Program-made: the position numbers and the translations under genes
Notes under the pieces: generated by a model
The model's input: the letters and a program-made list of their open reading frames with translations, nothing else
Database searches by the model: none
What the model was told of the DNA's origin: nothing
From: Rhizoctonia solani
Taxonomy: Eukaryota; Basidiomycota; Agaricomycetes; Cantharellales; Ceratobasidiaceae
Direction of reading: 5' to 3'
Length of the DNA: 64,000 bases
NCBI RefSeq assembly: GCF_016906535.1
Contig: NC_057375.1
Coordinates: forward strand, 1,364,001-1,428,000
In this document: one piece after another, positions 22,533-34,739 of the stretch
Numbering within the stretch: position 1 is the stretch's first letter
Layout of the letters: the number at the start of each line of letters is the position of its first letter

Positions 22533-25496
22533 ATGACTAGCGTCCACACCGTGCCCTCATCGTCCCGTTCGTTGCCTCCCATTCCCTTGCGCCGCTCGAT
22601 CGAGGCCGGGCCAAGACAAGGATCAACACTGACCCCGATGGATATCAAACCTCGCTGTCTCTCCCACCCATACGACAAGGCGTGCTGGAATCCTCCATCA
22701 TTGGTATGCCCCATCTTTCCACACCACAACATGCTCTGATCGTCAGCCACAGACCAATCCTACAATATCCGACCTCCTCGCCGACTATCGAGTCTTCTCC
22801 GCGAGGTCAGCACCAGTCTGCGCTCTCTGTTCACTTACTCATCGGCCACAGCTTTTTTCCACCCAGAGCGCCTGCACAGCCCCCCTTTGTGTCTGCTCGC
22901 CAGCATCGTGTCGACAGCATCAGCACCGTCGGCACAGGTATGTGCCAGACCCCGAATGCACGTGTCTGACTCTCACAACTATAGACGACATCTCTCGCCC
23001 TCCAAGCCCCGATGCCCTTTCGTCATCCACCAGTTCACTCTCCTCCATCCTCGAAGACAGATCATCATGCACATCTCCGGGCCGATCCAGCTCCCGCTTC
23101 CCTCGCCTTCCCGCCCATTCCGCGTTCGAGCTGTCCGATCTCAGAACGTCCTTGCCCTCTGAGCCAGGTCCTTCCAAGACACCCGTCTTTAGGTCTCCAA
23201 GGTCGACGCCCTTGCCCGTCTCCAGGCCCATGTCCCCCGCCGTCCAACTCAGTCCTCACATGAGACCCCTCACGCAACGGTTACGTGGTTTGACCGTCGC
23301 AGTTCGCTCTCACGTCCTTGCCCTCTGAGCCAGGTCCCACACCCGTCTTTAGGTCTCCAAGGTCGACGCCCTTGCCCGTCTCCAGGCCCATGTCCCCCGC
23401 CGTCCAACTCAGTCCTCACATGAGACCCCTCACGCAACGGTTACGTGGTTTGACCGTCGCAGTCCCCGAAGAGGAAAACATCAAATCTGAACCCGAGAGT
23501 GATTCTGTACCGACCAGTCCAGCATCCAAGGGAATCTCCGAGGCGGATTTGATCGGTGTGATTGCGCCCCGAGATCCAAGGAATGTCCGTTCCCGACATG
23601 CAACTCGATGCGATCCGCGATGAGCAGATGGCGTGCACACCTACCCAGCTTGGGCCCAAATCCCAGCCTGCGTGGATGGACCCGAGTTGGAGCCCACGAC
23701 GCCTACGATGAGACATTCTCCCTCTATTTTGGGTATGGCTTCCTCTCCGCCTTCGAGTCTAGCTCGGGCGCCCTTGTCGAGTGAGGCTCAGTCTCCTATG
23801 CCTCCCTCTTCCCCACCGGGCATGATCTACTCATCCCCACAGAGCAAGCTCTCTTCGCCCCCTGCGCACGAGGAAGAAGACTCTAAATCAAACGTTATCA
23901 AGCAATCTGAATCAGACACGGAAGAAGAATCATTCGAAGAGCGTCGTGCACGTCGACAAGCTGGCAAATCGGGCCCGTACGATGCAGGATCTGTCCGCAC
24001 CCGGGGTGGATTCGGGTTCTCGTACGCTGCAGGATTCCCGCCCCTAGCCCCACCCTTGGACCCCATGCTCGCCCAGCTCGCCCAGCAAGCCGAGCGTTAT
24101 GGAATGAAGCTTCAGCCCGAGGCGAGCCGAAGTCAGATGTTGTTCCAGATGGCGGAACGGCAGCAGGCGATAGAGAAGCTCCAGCGGAGCAGGAGGAGGA
24201 TGTCGCTCGCTACCAGATGGGATTTCGTGCTGGATCAGGCATGGGCCCGGCGTCTGGTCTCGGCGTTGGTATGGGCCTTCAGCAACCGGGTAGCGGCATG
24301 GGCCTTCAACAGCCGGGTAGTAGCATGGGCCTTCAATCGGCTGGTTCAGGCATAGGCCTTCAGCCGTCCACTTCTAATTGGGCGTCGTTTGATCTCGGCG
24401 TTGGTCCGGTGCCCGAGTTTGCACCGCCTTTGCTCCCTCAGCTTCAGCCTCCTGTACTCCCACAGTCGCTCTCGCATACACACTCACACTCACACTCACA
24501 ACCGCTCTCGCTCTCGCAACCACAGCAAAACATGTCTTATATCCCAGACACATCAAGCCAAGAATCGGTAGATTATACAATCTATGCCTCTCCATCCCCT
24601 TATCCAGACTTGGCCACTGCCGATCCGGGACTTTATCACAGTCTAAGCAATTCGAATTTGAGCCCCTCGAGGTTAACCAGTTCCAGTCTGAGCCCACCTG
24701 GCTTAACCGCCGCGAGCAGCGCCACGTCCGCGTCTAGTCCGTCGGACAGTATTTACCTGTCCTCCCCACCACCATCGTCCTTGTCTGCTCACACCATGTC
24801 GAATTTCGGGTCCCAAGATCCTCGAGCCGGGTTCGCCTCCCACGAAGCCCGTCTGGGATTCAACCCCCAAGACACCCTACCTCGCTCGGGATACATCTCC
24901 CCAGACTCGATGCGCTCCACGTTCAGCTCGCAGGATAGCCGGGCCTTCAAGACGCACGATGCGATTCCGGACAACAACGACGACTTGTTGCTGTTGACTA
25001 TGCTCCCGCCCAGTACGACGAGTGTAATTTCCAACGCTGGCGGATCGGGGACGCACAAGTGCCAGAGTTGCGGCAAGACGTTCCGACGTCCGAGCGGGTT
25101 GAAGGACCATATGAACATTCATTCGGGTGAAAAACGTAGGCTCGCTTCTTTTCCTTGGAAAATAAAATCGGGGTCTGACTGGGTTTTCTGATAGCGTACT
25201 GCTGTCCTCTGGAAACATGTCGCAAGGGCTTTGCCACGCGCTCCAATATGATACGACACCACAACAAGACTCATCCGACCCGCGCCAAGATTGGAGGTGT
25301 GGCTGATATTGGGTCTGAGCTCGCCGAAGACCAGGTCTCCTCTCCGGCGATGGATCTTCCCGAGACTGAGGCCGGGGGCAATTCGGGCCAAGGGAGGTTC
25401 AGAGTCGTCCCGCAGAGCACAAAGGAGTTGGGTGTGGGGCCTATGCGTGGGACCAAGGAGAGGAGGGCGGTGAGAAAGGCAGGAGCGATTAATTAA
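22533..25496 (+). CDS. Long C2H2 zinc-finger protein with Ser/Pro-rich N-terminus
   Basis: The start MTSVHTVPSSSRSLPP (22533) is followed by about 2.3 kb of Ser/Pro/Gln-rich coding sequence and two C-terminal fingers. Finger 1 is THKCQSCGKTFRRPSGLKDH plus MNIHSGEK. A short intron (about 25137-25194) joins in phase to PYCCPLETCRKGFATRSNM and HHNKTH (C-x4-C-x12-H-x4-H). The tail ends at 25496. Features on the way are a Gln-rich helical piece (LAQLAQQAERYGMKLQPEAS, about 24070), a 27-bp minisatellite coding MGLQQPGSG repeats and a His/Ser run (HTHSHSHSQP). Frame changes are needed at 22650, 23567, 23681 and about 24181, mostly in C-runs, plus at an internal duplication (23146-23462). All are compatible with consensus errors. 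A nuclear regulator is likely; targets are unknown. Confidence 0.75.
23146..23462. repeat. Tandem duplication inside the C2H2 gene, 166-bp offset
   Basis: Copy 1 (23146-23302) and copy 2 (23312-23462) encode the same SLPSEPGP...QRLRGLTVAV segment. Copy 2 lacks 6 bp (three-residue PSK region reduced in frame), and the junction (about 23303-23311) shifts the frame so that copy 1 runs into a stop at the start of copy 2. The remaining bases look identical by eye. Confidence 0.9.
24271..24363 (+). repeat. 27-bp coding minisatellite, about 3.4 units
   Basis: Units start at 24271, 24298, 24325 and 24352, each opening ATGGGCCTTCA (the last ATAGGCCTTCA) and encoding MGLQQPGSG-like repeats. Confidence 0.9.
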
Positions 25497-26988
25497 ACAC
25501 TTTTTTTCGTGTTGGTCTTGTCCTGCGTGCGTTGTGTGTACATGCGTCCCTCTTTTCGTGTGGACTCGTACTTTTTTGTTAGTTTGTTTGCCTAGGCGTG
25601 CGTCGCGTACGAGTAGGTTGTCGAATGATTGTATTTTTACGCGACATTTGTTCATGTGGAAATGTACGAATATGCATGTAATGGTACTGTTTGTGTTTGA
25701 ATATGCTGTATTATATTATTTCTTTTTGAGGACTGGATAGACCGAGTCGGGTGGTAGAACGCGTTAGCGGTTTCTAGATGTGGTGATCGCTTCCCAAGAA
25801 TGTTCTCGATTCTGTAGCCGAGCATGGGTACGCTGCAAGCTACTTTGGGGTACATTCTATTCGGAACCGTGTAGAACATCCCATGCAGGTGGTGCTCTGC
25901 ACAAACGCGCATCGGTTCAAGTTGGGAGAAATAGCCAGATTCGTTGTGAAGTTTGGCGCTTGATCGTGGGGACCGCATACATTTATGCCACTCTGAGTGT
26001 TCTGTTTTAGAATCACGGGTGTGGCTCACTGGCGCTCTATAGGACACGAAACAAGGATGGGGCTCAAGTGATGTTCCCGTCCACCGAAAGTTTCATCCTT
26101 TGGTCTTGCACCGGCGACTAGACGGAGCCATCTGGCCGATTTCTCAAACATGAATCCCCTGGGCCTGTCATGGTAGCATTGCTTGACCGCGTGCCAGTGT
26201 GAATAGAGTGATACTGAACATTCGTCGCTGGAGTCGTAATCCCGATACGGGGGATGTAAGCCCACAAGTGTGGTCTAGCAGAGAAAAGAGGTTACCCAGA
26301 ATCCCAAGTGTCTTTTTTTTTATTTGGCGCCCAACACCAATTAAATATGATCAGACCTGGATACGCACCTGGAACGAGGTGACTATATGCGCTCCCAAGC
26401 AATGAGGCATCGAGAGAACATTCGAAACGCTTTAATCTATGACCAGGAATGTAAGAAACCCGAAAGTAGATCAACGGCGTCAATAATGTGGAATCCAATA
26501 CTGAAAACGGACAAAACCGCCCAGTCTGAGACGATATTAAAACTAGCTTACCGGCGAATGCGATTGGTTGCGATTAGTGTCGAGTTTTCAGCTTATTTAC
26601 AATCTGAATTACTTGGTCAAAACAGTTGGGGCTCTGACCCGGAACATGTGGAGGTCTACAAGCCAGTGTTTTGCGGTGTGGTGCGCCTGCGCCACTGCGC
26701 TTGTTTATTTTATGTTTTATATACTCGTCGGTACCGAGAAGCTGCTCGAACATGCCAACTCTGGGATCATCATCATCGAGGAAGCCCGTGAAACTCCTCA
26801 GAGCTCTAGGGGGTTTTCTGAAGATAGTCAAAGAGCTCTGCTGGTACCAACGAGTCTAATTCTATGGTCGGTTCCGGATCAAAGCAATAGTATGGGCGCC
26901 TAATTTGAACTCGTGCATTACTTTGCAGCCACCAGCCACCAGACCTAGCTAGCGATATCATTCATATTTGCTGCTGTGAAAATAACAG
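25497..26988. other. Intergenic; terminator side of C2H2 gene and promoter of copy B
   Basis: T-rich 3' flank just after 25496. A - strand open frame at 26574-26831 contains FLDDDDPRVGMFEQLLG, which looks protein-like but is isolated. It is possibly a remnant. Otherwise nothing was recognised. Confidence 0.4.
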
Positions 26989-29014
26989 ATGACACAAAGG
27001 CATCGGCCAGGTCCTCTGGGTACAAGCTGCTTGACATGCAAACGGAGGCAAGTTCCCTAAGCCTAGTCCATCCTCACGCGACTAACATACGTCGAGCCCG
27101 GGTGATCTACCATAGGCACAAGAAATGCGACCAGCGGCAACCTGTTTGTCAGAGATGCGAAGCAGGGGGGTATGAGTGCTTGGGGTATGATCACAATTCT
27201 AAAGCTCCGGTGCACAAGAGCCTACCAAAAAACACTCTCCGGCCTATAGCCTCCCAGGATATGAGATTTCCCCCGGATTCTATCTTGGGCCTTGAGCGTG
27301 AAGGTAGTATCTCAGAGCTACCTTCAGGCTCTGGAATATCTCCCCAGGTATGTTTTTGTGTCCTTGGAATATCAGGGGTGCCTGATACAATGCAGGAGAC
27401 TCCACCCGAGCCAACCACTTCTACTCTATACAACGCAACAAGCAGTGGCCCTGTATCCGAACGTGACGTTACATCCTTCGTGGACCCTCGAACATCTCTG
27501 GTCGAGGATTATCTCCGTCTTCTTGCTACACAATCAATCTTCAAGTATACAGATGACCCAACAGTCATACTTCACAAACTAGTCAGGCATCAATCTCGGT
27601 TGCCGTATTCTCCCTTCGACCCTGTGAAGACCTTTCTGAACAGCCCTTGTTTCGTCGACTACGTTATGGAACAAGGTAAGTCCAAGCTTGTCTAATGAAT
27701 CTGCTTAAATTGATTCGCTAATCTCATAGTAAATAACGTTACGGGACACTGGTATTTCAAACCTACAAATCATAATAGAGATCATTTTTCGAGAAGCATC
27801 ACAAGGCGCCTGGCGACCTCATATTTTAGCCGCTGGCTAACCCTCGTAGGTATAGCTATTATTCAGTCTTTCCTTAAAGGTGATGTATATCAAAACTTGC
27901 AACACGATTTCTGGGTTGGTCACGTTGAGGGTCGGCGAAGCGGGAGCTAACACGCGAGCTTGTGCCGCGAGAAATGCAAGAGCGACGCAACGACTGGATT
28001 CATGTGAGTTGAAACATTATTTTCGTGTTTAATAATGAGTTCATTATATAATGCCAGGTTTCTCTCATGAGAGTAATGATCCTCCGTACCACAAGCGCTT
28101 TGCATATCCTTCAGGATCTCGCACCTACGTTTTTACAAGTGGTGTATTCCGACCCCACTCTCTGGTCGGAAAGTTGCAATCCGGCATACGTTCCATTGAC
28201 AAGTGTATTGAACTCTGAGGCAACCGAGTTAGCGTTCTTCGTGCTTATAGACTGCACCTGTGCGATGGCCTTTGGCCTTCCTCAACAAATTGAATATGAC
28301 ACAACCACCTACGTGCAGCCTAATTACTCTCCATCGCATCAGTGGGCACATAGTACCCCAATCTATTTTCAAGGATTGCTTGCTGGTATCAATGCTTGTC
28401 GCGACAAATCACCTGCTGCGCGCAACTGGAGGGATATAGAACTTGAACTTGTGAGATGGGAATCTCGGCCAGGCGAGCATACATTTACCGAGTCATGGAT
28501 GATGGTTGCATGGTATGCGGTGCAAGAAAGCTGGCGACTTGCGCTTCTAGCTTACCTCTACATGGTGAGTCACAGGAGCCTTGCATTTTGTTTTTCTAAT
28601 GAAATGGATGTCAGGCCGTCTGTGATGTAGCTTCAGATGACCCACGAGTAGAATCAAGCGTTAAGCAGCTACTCCAGGTGATCGGTACAGTAAGGGGCCA
28701 GAAATCTTCAATTGCGCATGTATCCTTTTTTATACAGTATTTAATAGTGAGTTGATAGGATACTTCTTCACTCCCCGAATTGAGAATTATTGATAACTTT
28801 AAATTAGGCTGGAATATGTGCACGTAATGAGGTACATCGTCGGTTGGTGCGGGAGAAACTGTTGGCTTCTCACGAGACTAAGCTATGGATTATGCGAGCG
28901 TCGGACTTTGTCCCGGTTTTAGAGAATCTATGGCATGGCGCCGCAGTCGGAGGTAGTCCAATCAAATGGAGCGATTATATGCGCTCACGCCAGACAGTAC
29001 TACCAGTTTGCTAA
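26989..29014 (+). CDS. Zn2Cys6 regulator copy B
   Basis: Starts MTQRHRPGPLGTSCLTCKR. The first intron (27048-27115) has a GC donor (gcaagt) where the family has GT. Exon 2 then gives HKKCDQRQPVCQRCEAGGYEC, so all six cysteines are present. A Ser/Pro linker leads to SLVEDYLRLLATQ and CFVDYVMEQ, then after an intron to WYFKPTNHNRDHF. The frame breaks at the GGG at 27929-27931: without one more base the exon ends at a stop, while the adjacent frame restores KRELTRELVPREMQERRNDW. The following exons are clean: MRVMILRTTSALHI (28067), ESWMMVAWYAVQESW, AVCDVASDDPRVESS, then GICARNE to a stop at 29014. Probably a nuclear regulator binding CGG-type sites as Zn2Cys6 proteins do; targets are unknown. 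Confidence 0.85.
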
Positions 29015-30142
29015 CTTGTTGCACTCGTTGGTTAGACTGAATTTTCATCCTGTCATCTTGATGTCCTTGACAATATTTTGCTGGTTTTTAGGCGGACATA
29101 CGTGGCAAAAAACGATTAGAACTTATTTTCATTTGGGTGGGCCAACAAAATCAGGAATACCAGCCCAGAGACGCTAACTGGCACACTAGAGTAGACAAAA
29201 GCTTGTTAGTATAGTGGCACATCAAAATTCTGTATAACGACTTGGGATCTGATCGTAAACCTTGTGTTGGGCATCTCAAGGATTGGCTACAAGGGCCGCC
29301 GGGCTTGCTCATTAGATAATTTACGAATACAATCTTGTGTTCGAGTCAAACAATTGCTCCAGATTCTTGGAGCTATGCCAAATAAGAATAGCCGAGCGCA
29401 AGGTTTTACCTCTTTGTCTAGTGCCCAACAGTCAACACGTCCCTCGGCTGCCGAGATTGAGGCTGTATCAACGAATATCATTATGGCTGGAAGACGATCC
29501 TCTCACTTCAAACGTGACACGGCCGAAATTGCGGTAGGTTTGATCTGGAGCAACCAGGGGCAAAGTGCTGTAGGTTGTGACTATGAGTGAGACGGACCTT
29601 GTACTGGTCCTAATGTTGATATCAGAGTGGGTCGCAGGTGGACAAACGGGGTATCAACTAAAACAACTATGCATGGTTATGAAAGCAATACGCTTAGTTG
29701 TAGTGAAGCGCAAGCTTTATGTACTAGGAGCCTGAGGTCCGCCGAGAATAAGTCGTATTTTATATTTTATCCACATTTTGTATTCTTCCCAATGTCAGGT
29801 AATTTATAGAGCGAAGCTTTCAACCCGACCTACCTCAATCCTTACTCCTGCGGTGTGCTGTAACAGGTAGTCACATATATTTGGAAAATCGTTATAGTAC
29901 TAAGGTAAGACACAGAACTACAAGCAGGCCTAATTGAACTCTTCACACGGGGGACATGTATCCCAGAACAAGCAAGAAGGTGGTTCGCGACCACGTTCAT
30001 AACTATGAAATTCGGCTCGCTGGGCCCCGGGCGCTTAATATTGCACCATGTTTTGTTGTGACTTACAACCACTACTAGCTTAGGCGTCGGTTGAGCCGCC
30101 ACTCTTGTTCGCCTTTGTCCCTCATCGTATCTCACATCTTTA
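29015..30142. other. Intergenic, copy B to copy C
   Basis: No family exon or other coding signal recognised. Contains the presumed promoter of copy C. Confidence 0.45.
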
Positions 30143-32175
30143 ATGGCACAAAAATCTCGTCCTGGACCCATGGGAACAAGTTGTCTAACTTGCAAACGAA
30201 GGTCGAGTCACCAAGTTGGTTTGTTTTCATGCAACAGACCCAGGTAGATTTACCGTACTGTAGACACAAGAGATGCGATCAACGCCAGCCTATCTGCGAA
30301 AGATGTGAAAAAGGTCGGTTCGAATGCCTTGGATACTCCCATAATACACGAACACGTAGTTCGGGTTTTCTCATGGAGCCCTCCAACAATGGTTCTTCCT
30401 CTCGCCTCGCACCTCTAGAGAATAGATATGAGGATGAAGTATACGGAGAACCGTTGAAATCTAAAGATTTATACAAGGTATATTTACCCAGCCATCCCTT
30501 AATCGGAGTGAGGTTCTGACTCCAGGTCCAATCCATCACAGAGTACACAGCCAACCTCGTTTTTGGAACCGCTTGCACTTACCGATATAACTAGCCGTAG
30601 TGTTAACCCCACCGGCATCTCTATGAGTAGCGGCATCTCTGCTTACATGAGCTCGCAAGCGAGCAGGTTTGAGGACTATCTTTATCAATTCGCCATGCAG
30701 CCAACTTCTGGATCCAAAAATGGACCATTATTGTTAGTCCATAAAATAGTTAATTTTCAGAGCCAGCTGCTGCATTCTCGTTTGGATCCCTTGAGGACAT
30801 TCTTGAATAGCTCATGGTTTGGTGACTACGTCTTGGCACAATGTAAGTTTGGGGCTTTTCTTATTAAAGGTAATTGGCTCACTTTCGGTAATAGCGGATA
30901 AGATTCTGGAATATTGGTATTTCAAGCCTACAAATTACAAAAAGCAAAAGTTTAATCAGAGTGTTGTCGACCGCCTGCAATCCTCGAACTTCACTCGCTG
31001 GATTACGCTAGTGGATATAGGCATTGTCGAAGCATTTGTTGCAGGTGATACCACACAGAGTTCATTACATGCCTTCTGGCTTGATTATGTTGGAGGTGCT
31101 GTGAAGCGGGAGCTGGAACGCGGCCGCGCGCCGCTTGAGACGCAGGAACGACGCACTGATTGGATCCACGTAGGTCCACAAATTCACTACAAGGTGGTCA
31201 CATGCTTATAATATTAAATAATTAGTTCTCACTTATGAAGGCTATGGTTGTGAAAAGTTCAAACGCCTATCGATTACTCCAGGGGATCACGCCTACTTTC
31301 CTGGAGACAATGTTTTCTGATCCAACACTCTGGCCAGACGAAAGTAACTTTATGCGTATCCCGCTTTCAAACATTCTAGCTTCGGAAAACCACGAGCTCG
31401 CGTTTTTTACTTCCGTAGATTCAACTTTCTCAATGGCGTTTGGACTTCCCCAGCAAGTTGAATACGACTCAACAATCCACTTCAAACACTGTTCCACATC
31501 CCACCAATGGGCCCATAACACTCCCGCTGATTTTCAAATACTGCTCACTGAGATTAATACTTGTCGTGACAAGTCTCCAAATGCACGTTGCTGGAGAAGT
31601 ATTGAGCAACAGCTGATAATGTGGCAATCTCGGACTGGGGAGCATACATTTGCAGAATCGTGGATGACAGTCGCATGGTACGCAGTGCAAGAAAGCTGGC
31701 GACTTGCACTCTTGGCTTACCTTTACATCGTGAGTAACAGACTGTGGGTTTTATCATCGTGCTTCTATCTGATAGACCGATTTTCAGGCGGTTTGTGATA
31801 TTCCTTCGAATGATCCACGAATACAAACTTGTGTAAATCAAATACTCCAAGTAGTGGAGACATTGAAGCCACGGGGATCATTCAAGTTACACGCTTCACT
31901 TTTTATTCAGTACTTGATAGTAAGTAGACTGAACTCTTGGTTGTCCAGAAATGGAAATAACGGTGGATCAGGCAGGAATATGTGCGCGGACAGAAGCACA
32001 ACGCAAGAAAGTGCGAGACAAACTATTATCTCCCAATGAAACTAAGCTCTGGCTTTTGCGTGCATCGGATTTTGTCCCTGTTCTAGATCATTTGTGGCAC
32101 GGAGTCGCTGTAGATGGCCGTTCTATTAGATGGTGCGATTATATGCAATCGCGGGAGACAATGCTTCCTGTATGA
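30143..32175 (+). CDS. Zn2Cys6 regulator copy C, intact reference copy
   Basis: The only array member that reads through without a break. Exons are 30143-30201, 30264-30477, 30542-30842, 30895-31169, 31226-31729, 31788-31919 and 31972-32175. The phases fit and give 562 codons. The zinc cluster is at residues 14-41 (Cys 14, 17, 24, 31, 34, 41: C-x2-C-x6-C-x6-C-x2-C-x6-C), interrupted after Arg19 by intron 1. A variable Ser/Pro/Thr linker runs to about residue 150. The regulatory part follows: SRFEDYLYQFA, YWYFKPTNYKKQKF, TPTFLETMFSDPTLW, SMAFGLPQQVEYD, EINTCRDKSPNARCW, SWMTVAWYAVQESWRLALL, ending GICARTE ... LDHLWHG ... DYMQSRE. This resembles the fungal-specific transcription factor domain Fungal_trans_2 (by general layout, not by search). 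A dimeric, nuclear DNA-binding role is inferred. Confidence 0.92.
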
Positions 32176-32581
32176 GTCGATTGGCAATGTTTGACTTGAC
32201 ACTATATTCACACCGCGCATATAATGTTTTATTAGTTGTCGTGACTGATAAATTTACTCATGTCTACTTGTATAGTCCGAATGATAGCAATTGTGGTCCG
32301 GTCTGATGAGTTATTTCCAAGTCCAGTAGTCGCCCCCTGTTGACCCCCTATTGACCCCTATCTTGCCGCATCCCATGTTGTTGGACTCCAAGCGCCAAAG
32401 TTGAAGTATATATTGATAGGGGTATTTCGTGAAATCTCTTCTCAACGACAACTGCGCGTTCTGTTGACTGACTGTCCCTGCGATCTCTTTGGTACGGCGA
32501 CAACTGTGATCAACTATACACTCGATATACTCAATACAATCGGATATCTGACAACTAAGCAACCCTTACTCGATAACAGCG
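32176..32581. other. Intergenic, copy C to the unknown duplicated gene
   Basis: 406 bp with no coding signal recognised. Presumed terminator of copy C and promoter of the next gene. Confidence 0.45.
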
Positions 32582-34739
32582 ATGAGCGGAAAACTGACTG
32601 CGCTTGAACTCGTGCTGACTTTCCTCACGATGTTCGGACCAGTAACGAAGGAGAGTCTGGCGGCTGTATATGTCTTGTTCGAAGCTGTCCTTGCATATGT
32701 GAGTATAGATAGACTACGGGCTGCGATCGACCGCTAATACCAAGTCGACAGGACTACGCCAAGGGCAAGTTCGACAAGGACACAGTAAAGAAAGTGTGCG
32801 GAGTGGCGGACCATCTGATTGCGATGGTGGAACTGTATGGGATGGAGTGCGATATGAAGCAATTAGCAACCCCGGGAGTAAGTAAGTTCCTTATTGGATA
32901 ACCTGCCCCATTAACACGGATGGATAGGGCCGGCGCGCTATTCTGAGAGTGATACTGGGCCCAGTGGTTGAAGAGCTTGGGGTACGTAGTTTGGCATTTG
33001 ACCAGGAGAACGGCTGCGATCAACGTTTTTACAACCTAGCTCGAGGGTTTGGAGCAGATCCGGGAAGATGCGGTAAATGCATGATGTTACTGACGTTTAA
33101 GCCACTCGATGAGGTGCAAGATATGCTGGCGGTATGGTCAAAGCAAGCCATCAAGGACGGGCGGTACCAAACTCGCGTGTATGCATGGACCGGTCTACCC
33201 ATAGAACTTCCAAGTGAGGAGGACGACGCATCGATTTCCACCGCAGACGAAGCAATTATTGCGACTGTGACGAAGCCTTGCCCCCTCGGGCTGGAGATTA
33301 TATTCACATTCTTGACTATGTTTGGTCCAGTGACCGAAGAGAGCATTGCGGCGACTGGAGTACTCTTTGATGCTATACTCGGCTATGTAAGTTGCCTCTT
33401 GTGGAATGGTGACCATTCTGACCAAGATAATCAGAGCGAGGCTACAGGAAAATTTGACAAAGCAACGGTGAAGATGGTTCCCGGCGTGAGCAAGGAGTTG
33501 TGCGCACTGGCTCGACTTTATGGGATCAGATGTGAGCCAAGGATTCTGGATACGCCGCCTGTGAGTGATGAACGAGCGACGAAGACGATGCGTGGGCGCT
33601 GAAATGTATCTACAGGGCGCGCGAGCGATCCTGAGGGAGATTTTGGGGTCGATCATTGAAGAACATAGTGTCTGTTCTCAAGCGCAATTCCAATGATCTT
33701 TGTCTTACTGACAAATGATATGTAGCCGGCGGACTTGGAGGAGGTACGAAAAGACGCAGACGAAACGATTGCGAATATCATGTGTGGATCGTTAGAACGA
33801 GTTGATATGATAGTCACTGCATGGGCGGCAGCTGCAAGAGAAGACGGTCGGTACCAGGCGCGCGTATTCGCTTGGACTGGCAAACCCATAGATGGATACC
33901 AGCAATGCCATGGAACCGGGCTCCCTATTGTGACTATGGATGAAGCCGAACTTGCATATGGTGCCATTGCCAGTGACAAGGCTGAAGAATTCAATAACAA
34001 CGATAGCAATGTGGAGGTGTCGGAGATCTCGGATGAGGGATCATTGTGCTGGAGATTGCGACATACAATACAGTTGTGCAGCTGGTGACGGTGCAGGCAC
34101 TATTCGCGATGGACATACTACCCAAGCAAGAGGCTTCATTTACGACCATGTTTCCTACTCCTCTGGATGTTTGCCTTGGACGTTCTCCTATGCGGTCTAC
34201 AGATCTTTTCGGTGCCCCCAGTAGCTATGTTTCAGGGAGGACGAGGTCTACCGTAGGATCTATCCAAGATGACAACAGAATGGACGATACCAAGGAATTG
34301 ATGGACGCATCAGATGAGAAGATTATCACCGACTTGTCGGTTCCAGTTCCCCGATCTTGCATCCCCTGTACCTACGCTTGATGGCTCGATTGGGAGCACG
34401 CCAAATACCGACATCGGAAGCCCGACCTTTGAGCTATGGATGGCGACTTGGCACTCTACGGAAATGTCATCCTGGAAGACTGTACTTCAGGACATGGGCG
34501 AAAAGGAGGCGCGGGAAAAGGAGCGAAGTGCAATGTTCGAGCCACATGCGGACGCCTGGGAGAGCGAGCAACTATCCAGTTGGTCGGCTGCCCTCCAGGG
34601 CAATACTGTGACGGAAGACCTTCCCGAGGCTTGCACGGACGTTCTGGATGATGAGAGTGGAATGGCCCCCGCCAAAAACGACAGCAACAGTGGAACGCAA
34701 CTGCTGAGGACTATTGGACGATTACTTGGATTCGCATGA
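32582..34739 (+). CDS. Unknown protein with an internally duplicated domain
   Basis: The ATG at 32582 begins MSGKLTALELVLTFLTMFGP. The same module occurs twice. Module 1 spans about 32582-33220 and module 2 about 33270-33900. Shared landmarks in order are LTFLTMFGPVTKES / FTFLTMFGPVTEES, GKFDKDTVKKV / GKFDKATVKMV, RAILRVILG / RAILREILG, LEQIREDA / LEEVRKDA, and DGRYQTRVYAWTGLPI / DGRYQARVFAWTGKPI. Each is split by introns at matching places. A third partial unit (LEIATYNTVVQLVTVQALF, about 34050) leads into an acidic, Ser-rich tail with two SSW repeats (STEMSSWKTVL, SEQLSSWSAAL). Frame changes are needed at 33080, 34037-34039 and 34349-34352, all small runs or single bases. No family is recognised. 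Its place inside the regulator array is unexplained. Confidence 0.65.

Noticed and set aside
32582..34739. Unknown duplicated gene as another Zn2Cys6 member
   Set aside because: It lacks the CxxC exon, the HKKC exon and all regulatory landmarks of the family.
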